From positions 19,621 through 83,620 of the forward strand of contig MU266363.1 of the NCBI GenBank assembly GCA_021014945.1: a stretch of 64,000 nucleotides of DNA, given 5' to 3'. Numbering within the stretch: the first letter of the stretch is position 1; each line of letters begins with the position of its first letter. The translations under genes and the position numbers were made by a program. The stretch comes from Leucogyrophana mollusca (Eukaryota; Basidiomycota; Agaricomycetes; Boletales). The notes beneath the pieces were generated by a model. The model was not told the DNA's origin. It did no database searches and saw only the letters and a list, made by a program, of their open reading frames with translations. Shown here in pieces: positions 47,210-63,257 of this stretch.

Positions 47210-50200
47210 TTACTCTCCAGCGAATAAGCGCACCACTAGGTACGTTGTTGACCCAAGGAACCGGACAACTGTAGCAATATAGTTCAGCAGATGATACATC
47301 GTGGGATTGAGAGGACGCACAGGCAAGTCCAGCAACGGAGAACAGAATGAAAGCCATATATCCGTTGACGGCTGCCGAAGGTGGCTGCCCCTGTTGAGGG
47401 GTTGCTGCACTGGAGACACGTAAGGCGGCTGATGCCGGAAGTAGAAAATAGAATGGGCTCACACTACGACGGCTGCTAATAGAGCCTGATGGTAGCACGG
47501 CAAAAGTCAGTACACAGCATCTGAAATAGCGCCAAGGCTTCCAACGCACATTACTCAGTGTCCACACAAGTAGTACCTATAAATTAGATTAGCTTCACGA
47601 TGCAAAACTCGGCCAGAGTCGACGCTCACGTTCGTTCTGAACGTCTTATAGTAATCCTCTTGTACGGTTGCGGGGTCAGGCGTAGAGTCAGCCTTCGGTG
47701 GTTTCGTCGACAAGACGTGTATGGCGTCCTCGTACGCAGCATTAATGTCCGTCTCCGCTGTTGGCACAGCCACTTCAACTTCATTCTTGTTCTTGCCAGT
47801 GCTGACAACGCCGAGATCCGTGCTGACTTTATTGTCACCCTTCGTGCCCCACGAGACATCGTGCACGTTTGCAAACTAAATGGCAATAAGGTCAGTGAAG
47901 CGGATCCACTTGGTAGCAGGGGTGAAAGCATACCGCGTAGACGTTCAGGACCGCGATATATGAGGGTGCCATCAAAAGATACTGGACGAACGAGGTAACC
48001 ATATGCCATGGCTCAAGCTATGAAGATAAGTTAGCATTAGAATATACAATCCACTAGGGAGAATGAAACTCACAAATAGAAGCGAGGAGACGATGTAGAG
48101 CCCAAGGGTGGCAAGAAGAGACAGCACGATATCTCTGAATATCGAATTCGAGAAGAGAGCGCCGGCCTGTATAGATCCACCCTCCGACTTCTCCACGCTC
48201 TCGATGCCCTTAAACGCAAGCAAGAAGGCTGACGCCTGCCACATCCAGCGATATAAGTCGGACTGACGCATTCGAAAGGATAGGACGCACCGTCATATAC
48301 ACAGTCACCAGCGCGAAACCTACAAATGCAAGCGTGTACCCCCACTTCGACCCTTGTGGGCGATTGCCGAGTGAAAGGAGGAAGCACATGATGAGTAGGC
48401 CGAGGTAGAAGTAGTTGAGGATGATGTTGACGTAATGGATGCCCGAGATGCCTTCTGACTCGAGAGATGTGCTGAGGATGACGAAGGCGATGTAATAATT
48501 TCCCTGTAGAGATTAGAAGCAGTTGTCAATCCATAACTCGACTGGTGGGACGAAGTGGGACACTTACGAGAGCAAACCATGAGAATATAAGGTTATACAA
48601 CTGATATACCATTTCGATGTGTATCCAGAATTTGCGCATAAACGAGTGTGACGAGCGATAAATGTAGTGGAAGTGGACGGTACTATGAATTGCAGCGAAG
48701 AATGAACCATTTAGCCAACGTCGCCGTTGTGAAATCAATTCAGGAACCTAGGTGGATCGATGGGTTTAAAGCACCTGTTAACTACACGGTGGACTCACTT
48801 GGTCAGGAACATCCGTCACGGCATAGGCCGACTTCACATAGTGCAGGATCCATGAACCACCCCGCTTCGATACCAGCTCCCAGCACAATATCTAACAAAA
48901 GCTGTTAATAACCGAATTCTGGAGGTTGACCGGGGACTAACCCGATCTTCAGCAAGATACATATTCGCTGTGAAGATGTCCGCGCCCGCGCCATGCATCT
49001 TCTCTCCCAAAAAGTACTTCTGCAGTGGTCCTTCATTCATTTTATCGTTCTGCAGCGCTATGTATCTATAGGCGCTGAAGGCACCTGGAAGCACCGTGAT
49101 ATACCCAAACACGGACTCGAGTGGTTTATCGAGGATGTTCGACATCTTGTACTCGAAATTCTGTGCCGCAACGAGTGGGTTGACGAGGTACTGTCCGTAC
49201 TTGCCTTTAAGTGCCACGATCTCGCCACAAGCACCACCAACGTTCGAGTTGAGATCAAATGCTTTCCACAAATGATAGATGGACCTTGGTCCGGGCATTG
49301 TACCCACGTCGAGAAGGACGCAAACGTTGGGAAGCAGGATGGGACCAAAGGCGTTGAAGAACCACCGATGAGAGTTGATCTTCTTTTGATTCTTCTCTTT
49401 CAAACAGAAGATGATCTGCACAGGAACGACGCCTTTCTCCGCGCCTTCTATCTTCATGGAAGGTGACACGGATACTGCGGAAAGGTTAGGATAGGCAGAC
49501 AGGGAGGCCATGAAACATACTCTGAGTGGTGTACTCGTAGATATGGGCGGTTACCGGCTTCCCGTTGACGATATTCTGAGTAACGGTGAGTACAGGAGCC
49601 ACCATTGACCGTAGGGGCATACCTTCGCAATCCCGTCTTGGTAGGCCCCCATTGCTGCGATAACGCTGAGGGTTCGCGAGTTTATCTTTTGCCGACCGTC
49701 AGAAACGATACAGACCACAACCCTCTTCCAACCTTCCTTGCCCCAAGTTTTACTGCGGTCGCGTGTGCACAGATGCGCGATATTTTTCATAACACCGTGC
49801 ATCGAGCGACAAAAAAGTTCCTCATCCTCGTTGTACATGGTCATGACTATGAAGAGCTCCGTGCGGCGTGGAGGGTCGTAGTGCACTTGTCGAAGCGTAA
49901 AGCCTTCGTCCTTGAAGTCATTCGGATCGCATGTTGCAGCAGAGTAACGCATGTGCGTAAACTCGCGTTCATTTCGCTGAGCACACATATCCAGTAGCTT
50001 TGTAGGCACCGCCGAATCGAGGACGAAATTCCCGTGGAAGAGTCTAACAGCGATGAGCAAAGCATTATGTCGAAACTAACAGTACTCACTCGACTTTCTT
50101 GATGGTCTTGTATCGTCGAGGAACACGCTGTGGAATACGACCATACCGAATGTTGTTGTCCTCTGGCGTATCGTCCGCCATAGCCTGGTCGTAGCCACCA

Positions 50201-50778
50201 GGCATCGGAATAGGTGCGTAAGGGCTTTCTCGCCTTAGCAGTGGTATGTCACCCGCCTCAATTTCTTGGTCAGGTTCCTCGCGATCATGCAACTCGTAGC
50301 TAGGGCCAAACTGAGACGTAGGACGCGCTGGAGGCTGGACCGGATGAGGGTTGTCATATGGATTGTAGTGCGGGTTAAGGTAGTCGGTCGGAGGCCGTGA
50401 CGGAGGGGGCGATTGAGCTTGATATGGATCATGAGTTGGTGCAGGCGAGTGAGTTTGATACGGGTCATGGGCCGGTGCAGGCGTGAAGCTGCTTGGATGA
50501 GACTGAGGGGTCAGGAAGGGATCTGGCGCTGGATATGGCTGGTGAGGATCGTATAGTTGAGGTTGCTGGAAGGGATGTTGTTCGTAAGGCTGCTCGTATT
50601 GCTGGTGCTCGTAGGGCTGCTGTTCATAAGGAGTTGGCGTATGAGCTTGGTAGTATGGATCGTTGTAGTGACCCCGCTGCGCCTCGACGTCAGGCTACAT
50701 TGTACAGCGTCGCCGGTGAGTATCTTAGATTCAGGAATATATGTATGATCAGCTACACACCTCTGGATACCTCGACAT
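47210..50778 (-). CDS. chitin synthase (division 1)
   Basis: Membrane enzyme that polymerises UDP-GlcNAc into chitin and extrudes it through the plasma membrane. Exon 1 is 50778-50761 (MSRYPE), exon 2 50694-50090 holds a disordered head of about 200 residues with YEQ and HDPYQ repeats. Then come [79 protein letters not shown] and the product-binding QRRRW (about 48720), all conserved catalytic blocks. Seven or so helices follow, and a final short exon gives [19 protein letters not shown] at 47210. A hydrophilic cytosolic loop ([16 protein letters not shown]) separates the last helices. No myosin or cytochrome-b5 domain, so division 1 (class I-III). Confidence 0.92.
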
Positions 50779-51086
50779 TCTGTCCTACACTTGAAAACTC
50801 GGGTGACTGCAGTAACGACTGCAAAGAAAAAGTACTGTAACTATGAAACAAACGGTCCTTAAAGGGCCAATATAAACTGTTGAGTCTCCACGAGGCGGTT
50901 CACCTTCCGGAAAGGTGGCTGTGCACACCCGTTTTCCCCGCAGCCGCAGCTTAAGTTCCACCCTGTTCCACCGCATTCACTCCAGGACGGGTGAGCACAA
51001 AAGCAAACGAACAGCAAGCGAATATGATGTCTACATTCAGGGCTATCTATAAACACGCACGACAAGCCATTATCTTTGGGAGCCCG
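50779..51086. other. intergenic, no gene seen
   Basis: 308 bases between the chitin synthase start and the end of the RCE1 gene, both on the minus strand. It would contain the chitin synthase promoter. Confidence 0.5.
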
Positions 51087-52309
51087 TCACCAGTACAGGC
51101 TGTCCGCTACATACGTCCAAGGGCCGAGAGTACCTACGAAAGCCAAGATGCCAAGCGAGTACGCGACTGCGATGGCTAAGGGGGGGCCACACGGTCGTCA
51201 TCTACCTGTCCAAAGAGGCAAGGAATTTCGGCGCACCATATTTTCTATTGGGCGTCTGGCTCATTTCAACGCCAGGCTGTGGTATACCCATCACATTGCA
51301 GAAGACGTGGGAAACGATAGGCGGGATAATCGAGCCTGTGCGGAGGAAGAGGTATGCGCAGTAGAAGCCAAACATGCTCGTGTAGGCGAACTGGAAGACT
51401 GAATGTTGCGCCAGTTAGTCTGCGGTTAAGAGGATGAGATTAGACCTACGGGTGCCAATGACAGCCCGTTGCGCGGCTGTACGTGTGCGTCCATACCGGT
51501 TGTAGGTATCCCAAGCGTGGTGGATGTGCGCTGATACCAAGAGGCGTGAGTTCACTACATGAAGTCAGAAGGATGAAGTCCTCACCGGCGCCAAAAGATA
51601 TAGGACTCAGAAATATCATCCGTGTTTTCGATGCGCCAGATAACTGATATACAGTCAAAACGCACGCCCGAAAAACCACTTCTTCAGTAATGGGAGCCTG
51701 ATGAGTGGAAGTTACCAATTAACTCGCGGAGACCAAGCCTACGGCCCCAAAGCCGACATACGCACCATGATATAGTTGCGTATCCCCCTGATCGATAGGA
51801 AGAAAAAGACGACGTCGTGCTTGAATGTCCAGTACCGTTGCAAGGGCAGGGCTTCGGCCAAATACCGTCCGTAGAGTGGGCCGAGGAATAAAAGGGGCGT
51901 GACTAGAAGAGGATATATGGGACTAAGCTTGAAGCCTAGATGAGCGACAGTGATATCGAAAGCAGATGAGGGGTGCTAAATGAACAGCGGTAAGATTCCT
52001 GGGCTGGACGAACGGCACAAGAAACACAATGCTACGCACTTCCATATTGCCACCAAGAGAATGCCACATCATTGCGAAGACTCCTGCACAGCAGATGAAT
52101 GTTGCAATGCTCACGGACACTAGACGCGCTTTGATCACGTCTGGGTCATCTCGGGAACGCTCATATCTAGATTGCCGAGCTTGGGAAGCGGCTGGCTTAA
52201 AGGAAAGTCGAGCGTTCTGGCTAACGTAGATTGAGCCAACGTAGCAGCATGCGAAGAGCACGGTGACCAGATGGGCAGACGCTGTTGTGAGGAGTGTGGC
52301 CGACGACAT
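51087..52309 (-). CDS. RCE1: RCE1-type CAAX prenyl protease 2
   Basis: ER membrane protease of the CPBP (glutamic-type) family that removes the -AAX tripeptide from prenylated CAAX proteins such as Ras and mating pheromones. Exons begin 52309-52054 and 51935-51766, then shorter ones, with the stop at 51087. Catalytic blocks are seen in order: [13 protein letters not shown] (EExxxR), then [13 protein letters not shown] (His) and [17 protein letters not shown] (HxxxN). Several hydrophobic segments fit the eight-helix fold, with [20 protein letters not shown] early and [17 protein letters not shown] at the end. Intron 1 starts at GTGGCA; a later GTGCGT would leave the frame wrong. Confidence 0.9.
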
Positions 52310-52814
52310 GACAAGGGAGAATCTGCGAGGTAATTCGAAACAAAGGAATGTTGGTAAGTTCAAGTTAACGTTGATATGCAGGTGTTTGAGAAAGCGGGTT
52401 ATTTGTATTGAGAATTCCCTGGTCCAAGCTTAAGACGCGTCCACTTCCCCGTCCAAGCACAACCATTGTGTCCAGAGCACGCCGCGCCCGAAAAGGCAGG
52501 TGTCGTGGTTCGCAATCAGAGCCCCAGTTACAAAAGAGAAACTGACGAGAAATCGGGCATTAACGAATAGCGAGATTTCCTACCTCTCGCCAGTGTCAAA
52601 AAATTGTGCGGGTGTGGAGGTAACTGTGATAGTTTGAGCCTTGTCGTAAAGACTCATGCATGAGGCTTGGAGACGGCTGGCGAAGTCGTTGGCGTGACTC
52701 AACTGTGACACCTACCTACACGTCCTGTCACAACAATCAAACACTTGTCAACAACGCTGGGCAAGGCCGCCCGGCTCATTCCGACCATTGCTCACAACCT
52801 TCTCCATCGTTGCC
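52310..52814. promoter_or_regulatory. divergent promoter region
   Basis: 505 bases between the RCE1 and ATP17 starts on opposite strands. No specific element is recognisable. Confidence 0.4.
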
Positions 52815-53272
52815 ATGTACGCATCACTTGTTCGCCGTCAGCTGGGCGGAATTATTCCTCCGAAGATCGCTACGCCCTCACATCTGGTAAAATTCCTCAC
52901 AAATGCTGACTTTTACAGAACTGACCTTTTTTCTGTGCGGCTTTAGTCCTCAGGTGGTGGAGAAGGGCTTGCACCTCTGGTGAACTTTTACTCAAAACTG
53001 CCTAAAGGGCCGGCTCCTTCCACGGTTGGCGGAATCAAGGCAAGATACTTCAACGGAAAGAACGCATCCGCTGCCCCCGTCGTGTGGACGATTTTGAGTA
53101 TCTTTACCTTTGGGTACATTATTGACTACCAGAGTGAGCACCTTCCTCGCTCGCGTCGGCTCCGTACTAATCTTGTTGGGCTCTGCAGTGCACTTAAGTC
53201 AGTACTCTTTCATACCTCTCCGTGGTCCTACTAAACTGGCATATAGAGCACCACAAGAACCATGCACACTAG
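52815..53272 (+). CDS. ATP17: mitochondrial ATP synthase subunit f
   Basis: Four exons (52815-52886, 52947-53133, 53189-53197, 53247-53272) give 97 residues. Subunit f is a single-pass part of the membrane Fo sector, next to subunit a. Seen are an N-terminal LVRRQLGGIIPPKIATP, the family core LAPLVNFYSKLPKGPAP, ARYFNGKNASAAPVVWTI and a helix ending FGYIIDYQ, then a His/Lys-rich tail HLKHHKNHAH. Length equals that of other fungal subunits. The third exon is only 9 nt, and both flanking introns have GT-AG ends; the tail matches the family only when it is included. Confidence 0.92.
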
Positions 53273-56200
53273 AGTGCTTAGGTGAAGCTTTAAGACGTTC
53301 AGAGGTCGCGGTGAAAGCTTTACACACGGACCACAATAGAACTTCCTGCGTTTTCACTCTGTTTGAGAAGTACTGCGTGACTCTGGTTCCCTAACGCTCT
53401 CCATGGCCATGTCACCCACGCCAAGCATAAGTTAGGCGCGTCGATAACCATATGGTCCTTGGTACGGTATCGATTGTAAGTGTTCATCTCTGTATCTGAA
53501 TCAGAATAGCCCTCCAGCCGGGTAAGGATCAATGCCGAAACATATTGCGTCTGTGGCGTCATGGTGGATGACCTCACGAGTGCTTCGTTTTGCGACCATG
53601 AATACCAGCCTTCGAATCGAGGCTAGCACCAAAGGCTTAGAGTTCCCGATACCCGGGTGAGCCGCCTCCTCAGATGCACTCAAGCCACGTCCGTATAATG
53701 CGGAGATTGGTTGTCTCCGGCCCCAGTGTGACGCCCAGTTGCTTCCACAAGGTATATTGCCTTCGTACAATGCTCGTGGTCTGATCTGATCACCTGGCCG
53801 TTGGTGGGTGCACATCGACCAGCCATTGGGTCTGGGTCGTGCGTGTAAGCGAGCTGAATGTTGCTTCGCCTTAGGCCAATGCCGACACTCAGCCTTGGGA
53901 CCATCTTTACTTTTTTTCATTCACACTTCCCACTGCAAAGACTTCGTGCCTGGCCTGGTCAATGATCCGCGATAACACTAGTCGGGAAGGAGGTGGTAGG
54001 CAACGCCTTGTCCATGAGTGCTTCGATTGTTCGTGCCTTCACACTCAAGATCTGCCTTCGCTCATGAGGGCAGAGTCTGGGTCTCGAATGAATGGTAGAG
54101 TTGTTGGAACTGTCAGGCCTTTCCCATGTCGACTTCAGTTACCCTTCCGATCGCGTACGGGGTGTGCGTGCTTGAGACCTCCCTGCGTGTTAGACATTTG
54201 TGTACTGGTTTTAGTGATGGTGTCCTGTCCCCAGACGATTTACTGCCACACCTACAAAGCATCCAGCGCTTTGATCTTAAAATGTAATAATTAGGATGTT
54301 GAGAGTAGCGAACTATTTCGTGCCTTATATGGAGGTCATGGGATCAAACGCTTCCGGTGTGCACCTGTATCTACCTCACCTCTTTCTGGGGCTGACTTCC
54401 CTTATCCAGGGGCACGATCTCGTTCCTGTGATGTCGTGATTCGTGAAGTCTCAAGCCTACATACGGAACAAATTCATGGGTTCCGGATAATGTCGGTCAC
54501 ATTGATATTAATACAGGCATGGTGGGATGCTGATCATAATGCGACAAGATGATGCAAAAACGATACAAGCAGCTCAAACTGAGCTCGTGGAATACTCAGT
54601 GACTCAGCGTTGGCGGCGATTCATGGCTGCCCGACATGCGAAGCAAAACTCGTCGACTCTATCGATGTCCTTCTGGACTTCCGGGCCAAAATTCTGCGCC
54701 ACAGGGACCACGATCAGAAACGAACCCATTTGGACAAGATTGAAGATGGTGATCATACTCTGATGCATGTTGGCTGTCGACATGACGGTGGGTGCAGGTA
54801 ACTGCGCTCACAGCGACCTGAATTACAATCCTGGGAAATTGATAAGGCGATTGAACCAAGAATGCTGTTGGAAGGCAAACCATGATGGCCACCACCATAT
54901 GTCGCTGGAAATGCTGCGCCGGATCTCAGTAGGTGATCGACGAAGGTTTAGAACACTGGCTTACCCCGCATCGGGTCCATCGAGTTCCTTCGCTATTAAT
55001 TAAGGTAAGTGCCGTTCATGTAGGTTGATGCGCCCCATACACTCACGCTATTTGTTGGCACATGGTAGATTGTAGTCGGAGATGTGGCAGTCAGAATGTG
55101 TGGATGGGCGAATTGACAGGTGAACGCGGGTGCAAGAGGTGTGAGAGGGACCGTTGTCAAGGGGTGAAGGTGGGCAATCCTGGCAGCCATGATTGACCGC
55201 TTTTATGCGATTTCGGCCATCGAAAAACCAACAATATTGAGCGGTTCGCTGAACAGCCCATTTCGGTTCTAGTAGGCTTTGTATGCGTGCGATCAACAGG
55301 AGAGTCGAAACCACATGTCATCCCGTTCTTGCTGTAATTCCCTGGTTTCCGATGTGACGGGTCAAAGGATGACATGCTGTTCTTCCTGGGTCTTCCTTGG
55401 TTTTTTTCCAGCAGGTTGATTCGGGCCAGCTATCATGTGGCTGTCCCGAAACGCCCATTATCAGAATGGAGATCCATGCGAGCACGCACATGTGTGAAGG
55501 TCTTCGATGCAGCCTTCTACCGGCCAACGGGTCGCAACTGGATATTGAGGATCCAATACGAATCTACGCAAACAGCAAGACCAGATCTGCCGCGATAAGT
55601 ACGGTTACTGAAGTACTGATAGGATGGGGATCCACTTTGACAGCTCCTAGCCTTCCCGCTCATTACGCATATATTGGGAGGCAGATATACACTCACGCTT
55701 ACGACTGTCTACAGCTAGCAGCTGTTTTAAGTACCAACCCTATCATAATATGGATTCAATCAGTAAGTCTCTACGACTTCGCCCGGCAAATTGGGCAGAG
55801 TTCTTGGTTGTCCCAGGGTCCCACGAATATGTATCGGAAGAGTCCACGGAACATGTTATTTTGCTACAGCGTCCGCCGTCAATTCGTCATGCATCATGTT
55901 CGTCCCTGGGCATCCGTTTACACGCTGAGGCAGGCAAAAAACGTGCTCCTTGCAAATAGGACAATTGACCGATCCGGAGCTTACTAGTTTCCGCTGAAGC
56001 CACTTAGAATGGGATGTTCTCGGTCTGCGCCACATACTATCGCATACTCTCCTACTGTGATTGTGAGCCTCTGCGGGAGAATCGCGAATTGGCTAAGAAG
56101 TTTGACCAGATAAAGATGGAAGATTGGCGCCTGCCTTCCTCGAAGGTACTTGGCGCTGGAATTGCTTGTCGCAGGTGCCTGCGTCCTTGCGATGCCGTTA

Positions 56201-57428
56201 GTTCGTGTTGTATACATCACGTCCTCTGAAATACTCCACGCATTCGGGAGAAGCAAAGAGTCACTTGCTGCTGGTGACCTGGACGTGCTGACCTAAACAT
56301 GAGGTACAGGTCAGGTGTGTGGGTGCATCCTAATGCGTCAACGAAAGCCACCCTTGACGCGGCTCGGAAGACTGCCATGCGAGGACAATGTGTTTCAGGA
56401 GACTGGTGTTCAGGTTTTCGTCGGAAACCGTCCAAGGTCAGGCTTCGGTTGATGTAAGGATATGGGACTGGGAACCTATGGGAAATCCAAGAATTTCGGG
56501 CATTGCCTGGCTGGTAGGCGCAATCTCGCAAAGTAGGATATGCTGGACCTTGTGACCTGCGGCTCCACAATCACGAACACACGAGTCGGAAACGGAGCTG
56601 ATTGGCACAGCGACGAGTCAATTTCCGTAACACGCGGGGCAGCTTTGCATTTGCCACCCATCAGCGCGCTATACGAGCGTCACCAGTTTCGGAGCACCTA
56701 TAGGAATGACTCATCAGTCAGAATTGCCGAACCTTTGTAAGTGCGAGATTCGTTTACAAGAAATTATCGTTCCGCCAGTTTCTTGTGGATGGTGTTAGCT
56801 CTCTACATGACTGCTTCAAATCTGACCTCTCGAGCGTGATTCACCTAGACTCCTGGAGTAAGCTAAGTGTCACTGTGAGCAAAGTTAATTAGAATTGGGG
56901 GCCCGATGTACCAATTGCATTAATACAACACGCGTAGAGTCCACACAACGCAAGCAGGTCGAAGCAAAGAATTCAGAGAATCGAAGAGGACTGAACAGAG
57001 GCTGGGTGTGCGAGTGGAGCTCAGAAGAAGATTGGGTAAGCCGGCAAACTCCGCTTTCTTGGTCCCAAACTCCTCAATTTCTTAGCGGATAAGATGGGGA
57101 ACTTCAAGAAATCTCGAGTCGCAACTCCTAGCCTTGCTTCAAGCCGGGGGGATAACGGTGGGAGGCATCGAAAGCTGTAGTTTTTTCTGGTTGTGGCCGA
57201 ATGTGAGTTGTATCAAAATGGCTTGATACATAGAAATCTGAATCGCGTTTCTCTATTATCAATATTTTAATCCAGTTACAAACCCGAAGGGGCTTCACAC
57301 CTCTGATTCGCAGCGGTGACAAACGATTGCCTCATCTTTGAGAAGGTGAAGACACCTTGAAAATCTCCGATAACAGTTGCGAAAATTTCAGAGCGCGGGC
57401 TAGCTGAAGGCCGGCGTTAAATTGGATC
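53273..57428. other. gene-poor stretch of 4 kb
   Basis: I could not build any convincing gene on either strand. Scattered membrane-like pieces occur on the minus strand, for example VLIAADLVLLFA near 55590 and IFNLVQMGSFLIVVPVA near 54720, with plausible splice ends nearby but no continuous chain. They may be remains of a membrane-protein gene. No repeats or transposon proteins are obvious. Confidence 0.4.
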
Positions 57429-60560
<3,132 letters not shown>

Positions 60561-61592
60561 TCCCGTTACATTCGAAAACATGGTAACGATGACTCGAGCC
60601 GTGATGCATGAGATCTTGCGACCATGAACTGTCATCGAACACTTGTGAAGTGTATTATTGCTGTGATGGATAACTGTGCAGGAAGACACGCAGCCCTCCC
60701 TTTCCCAGCATACCAGGAGAATATATGCCTCCAACCCCCAAAGAGGGAAGATATATGTCTGCATTATACCAAGAATCTTAGAGACGGATGAGGGAGACAA
60801 TAACCAGTAATAAATCTTCCTGTTCTGAATCATGCCTGAAGGCCACACCCGCCTCGATCGACTGACGACAGTGATGTATGGTGGTCTGCGCTGTATCGCA
60901 GGCGCTGACACTTTGCGTCGACTCGTGCATTGGTACTTTAGTCCACAGAACATTCAGTTTCTTGAATCCACACTATTGACGGCCAATATGCGTGCAGAAA
61001 AACATCAGGCAAACCCTTTGTCACACTGGGACTCCAGTCCAGCGCGGTCCGTGTCCAGTTGTTCGCATTGACAACTCAAGAACCTAGGAGGGTATATGCA
61101 AGTCAGGCTGCCATCCTACGAACGTATGTATTGACCGATTTTTCTTGAGAAGGAGCTCGGATACGTTGCTTACCTGCGTGGAAAGGTGTGCAACGATTTG
61201 GGAGTACCGGGAGCACACTTGGGCTGTGTCAAAGGCGATGTCAGTCCAGGTTGCCTGCTTTTCTATACAGTAAATATATGAGCGCGATGTCAGGGAAGGA
61301 TTGAAGTGGATGGTGTGGGGAATGCGTTTGTTCAAGATGCATCACAAGCCTGAGCAATTTAATCAGATCTTGAACCACAAGATTGCTCTAGCAGTGTTTC
61401 TGGTTTGCTTCGGGCTCCACCTTGCAAAACCGAGAGTCAATGCTAAGTTTCCTACTCACTCGGCTCCGTGTGCAGAATGTTTGCTTTAAGATCGCGCTGC
61501 GCGACTGCAAACTTCATATATTTTCTCCGAGTTAATTGTACCATGTCAGCACGCTCTGAGGGGTGTCGGGGAAGGCCAGACGAACAGCACGC
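60561..61592. other. intergenic between convergent 3' ends
   Basis: About 1 kb without a supported gene. The plus-strand frame from ATG 60832 (79 residues) has no recognisable domain and no partner exon. Confidence 0.45.
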
Positions 61593-62586
61593 CTAAGAAC
61601 GGAGAGGGAAACATATCTCCATTGTCAGAACCATCCTCTCGACCTTTCTGACATACTTTCCGATCGCTGTGGCAAGACGATCTTGCTCGATCGGCGGAGG
61701 AAACTTGATTTCTAAATCGTCCTTGAAGGTTTTGTCCATCTCTTCCGCCGAGATCCTGTCGAAGAAAGGCGACATAACGAAAGAAAGAAAAACTTGAAGC
61801 TGAAAACCCACCCCTGGTCTGCAAGGTCGATTTCGCGCCGTTCTTCCCAAATCGTGACGAGTTTCATCCATTGTATGCACTCTGCCTTCAAGCGATTGAA
61901 GATTTCCTTCTCCGGATCAGATAAACCTGACTGGAAATACACCTGGGAAGCGGTCGAAGCATCTGCAAGGCACCCCGGAAAGTAATCATTCATGCGCTTA
62001 GGGAGGAGGCACGACTCTGGTGCCGACCAAAGATAGTGTATGTGCTGATACTACAGTCTCAACACAGCAGAGTTTTAAGGAAGCAAAAGACCCACCAGTC
62101 GACAAAGGTTGTAGATGAGCAGGACGTAAATTTTCCGGTCCTGTTCGTTCTCACTTACGATATCCGCAAGGCGTGTTTCCTCCTTTTCGTGCAGCAGTCG
62201 AGCCTTGGTACCCTGGCCTTGGTAGAACTTGTTCCATTCCAGGGCATCCGAAGCTTTGTTAACAACATGTTGGCGGATAAGGTCGACTTCTGCGAGAATG
62301 TTGAGTGCATCTGGTATTTGTCCTAACTTAAAGGTTGGGTAGAGTATGTTGCGGATGGCGTAGAAGAAAAGAGCCGGGGGTGCATGTTTGTCGGACATGA
62401 TGGACTTGTCGGTGATGATTGTTGAGAAGTGATCTGATAGTGGATAATGAGCAAGGTATATTAGGCGTTTCAAACATCCCGACGTTCAGATGTAGAGGTC
62501 TTACCGTATATCTGACGGTGGCCGTCGGCGTCATAATCTGGACCGCTAACGTTCACGGCTTTCACTAAGTCTATGACCTTTTCCAT
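61593..62586 (-). CDS. unrecognised soluble protein, 261 residues or more
   Basis: Four exons (62586-62505, 62433-62096, 62014-61812, 61755-61593) join in one frame. I do not recognise the family. The protein looks helical and charged, with no membrane segment or signal peptide; notable stretches are KVIDLVKAVNVSGPDYDADG, FFYAIRNILYPTFKLGQIPD, EKEIFNRLKAECIQWMKL and LATAIGKYVRKVERMVL. The frame stays open upstream of the ATG at 62586 (NQPHFAFDS) to a possible AG acceptor, so an additional 5' exon is possible. Four in-frame junctions with GT-AG ends make coding likely. Confidence 0.55.
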
Positions 62587-62704
62587 CGAATCAAAGGCGA
62601 AATGCGGTTGGTTGACGCGGCTGTTTCAGCGTAATACGTATGGAGGCTGCGGTCACGAAACAACATAAGGGTGTGGTCTTGGCTCGGTCAATGCCACAAA
62701 GTTA

Positions 62705-62900
62705 GACCCTGCGTTAGGGTTAGTAATTGAATGGACCACACCAGTACCTCCTAGCAAGATCTTCTGACGATAAATGCGAGGACTGGTAGGGTTTCTAGCA
62801 TGCCGTGTCGAGCGGGTATGACCGTGACTGGGATAGCTCGTCGCAGTGACTGTGAGGGTGCAGACCAACAGAGTCAATCTGGACCCTGGGTTAGGGTCAG
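62705..62900. repeat. two copies of a TTAGGG-containing imperfect palindrome
   Basis: Copies at 62705-62723 and 62882-62900 agree at 17 of 19 bases. Each holds one TTAGGG flanked by an inverted CCCT, so it is not a telomere array. Confidence 0.5.
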
Positions 62901-63153
62901 CATAACTCTGACACCGACATTTGGCCGAACGTTCCCCTCAAACGCTCTATCTTGGTATCCCGTACCCTGCCCAGTGCCCATATTGCTGGCAGTGCTTATA
63001 ATGCGCTGGACCTGCGCTCGGCGGCCGTTGCGATGTGAACATGTCCTGCACCGTCCCAGCACCGAGACCCATTGAGCCACTAGGGAAAGGGTCAAGACGG
63101 CCTTTGTCTCAAAGAACACGACAGAAATGTCCGACTTTGTTTCTTCTGTGACC

Positions 63154-63160
63154 TATATAT
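63154..63160 (+). promoter_or_regulatory. possible TATA box
   Basis: TATATAT lies about 98 bases upstream of the ATG at 63258, followed by a CT-rich stretch (63161-63250) typical of strong fungal promoters. Confidence 0.4.
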
Positions 63161-63257
63161 CCTCTTCCTCTTTGAATTCAAAAGCATCTTTCCCTTTGAC
63201 TCTTCACCCTCACCATCTCTCGTCTCCCAAATCAAATTTCCTTCACACTGCACCAGG

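Larger units (their letters stand above)
62587..63257. other. intergenic with two telomere-like motifs
   Basis: No gene is seen. Two similar GACCCTG.GTTAGGGT.AG motifs lie at 62705-62723 and 62882-62900. A TATATA-type box lies near 63154-63160, about 100 bases before the next start. Confidence 0.5.

Noticed and set aside
53501..53920. 139-residue minus-strand frame
   Set aside because: Has an ATG but no domain, an Arg/His/Pro-biased composition and no supporting structure.
62705..62900. Internal telomere array
   Set aside because: Only single TTAGGG units in palindromic context, not tandem copies.
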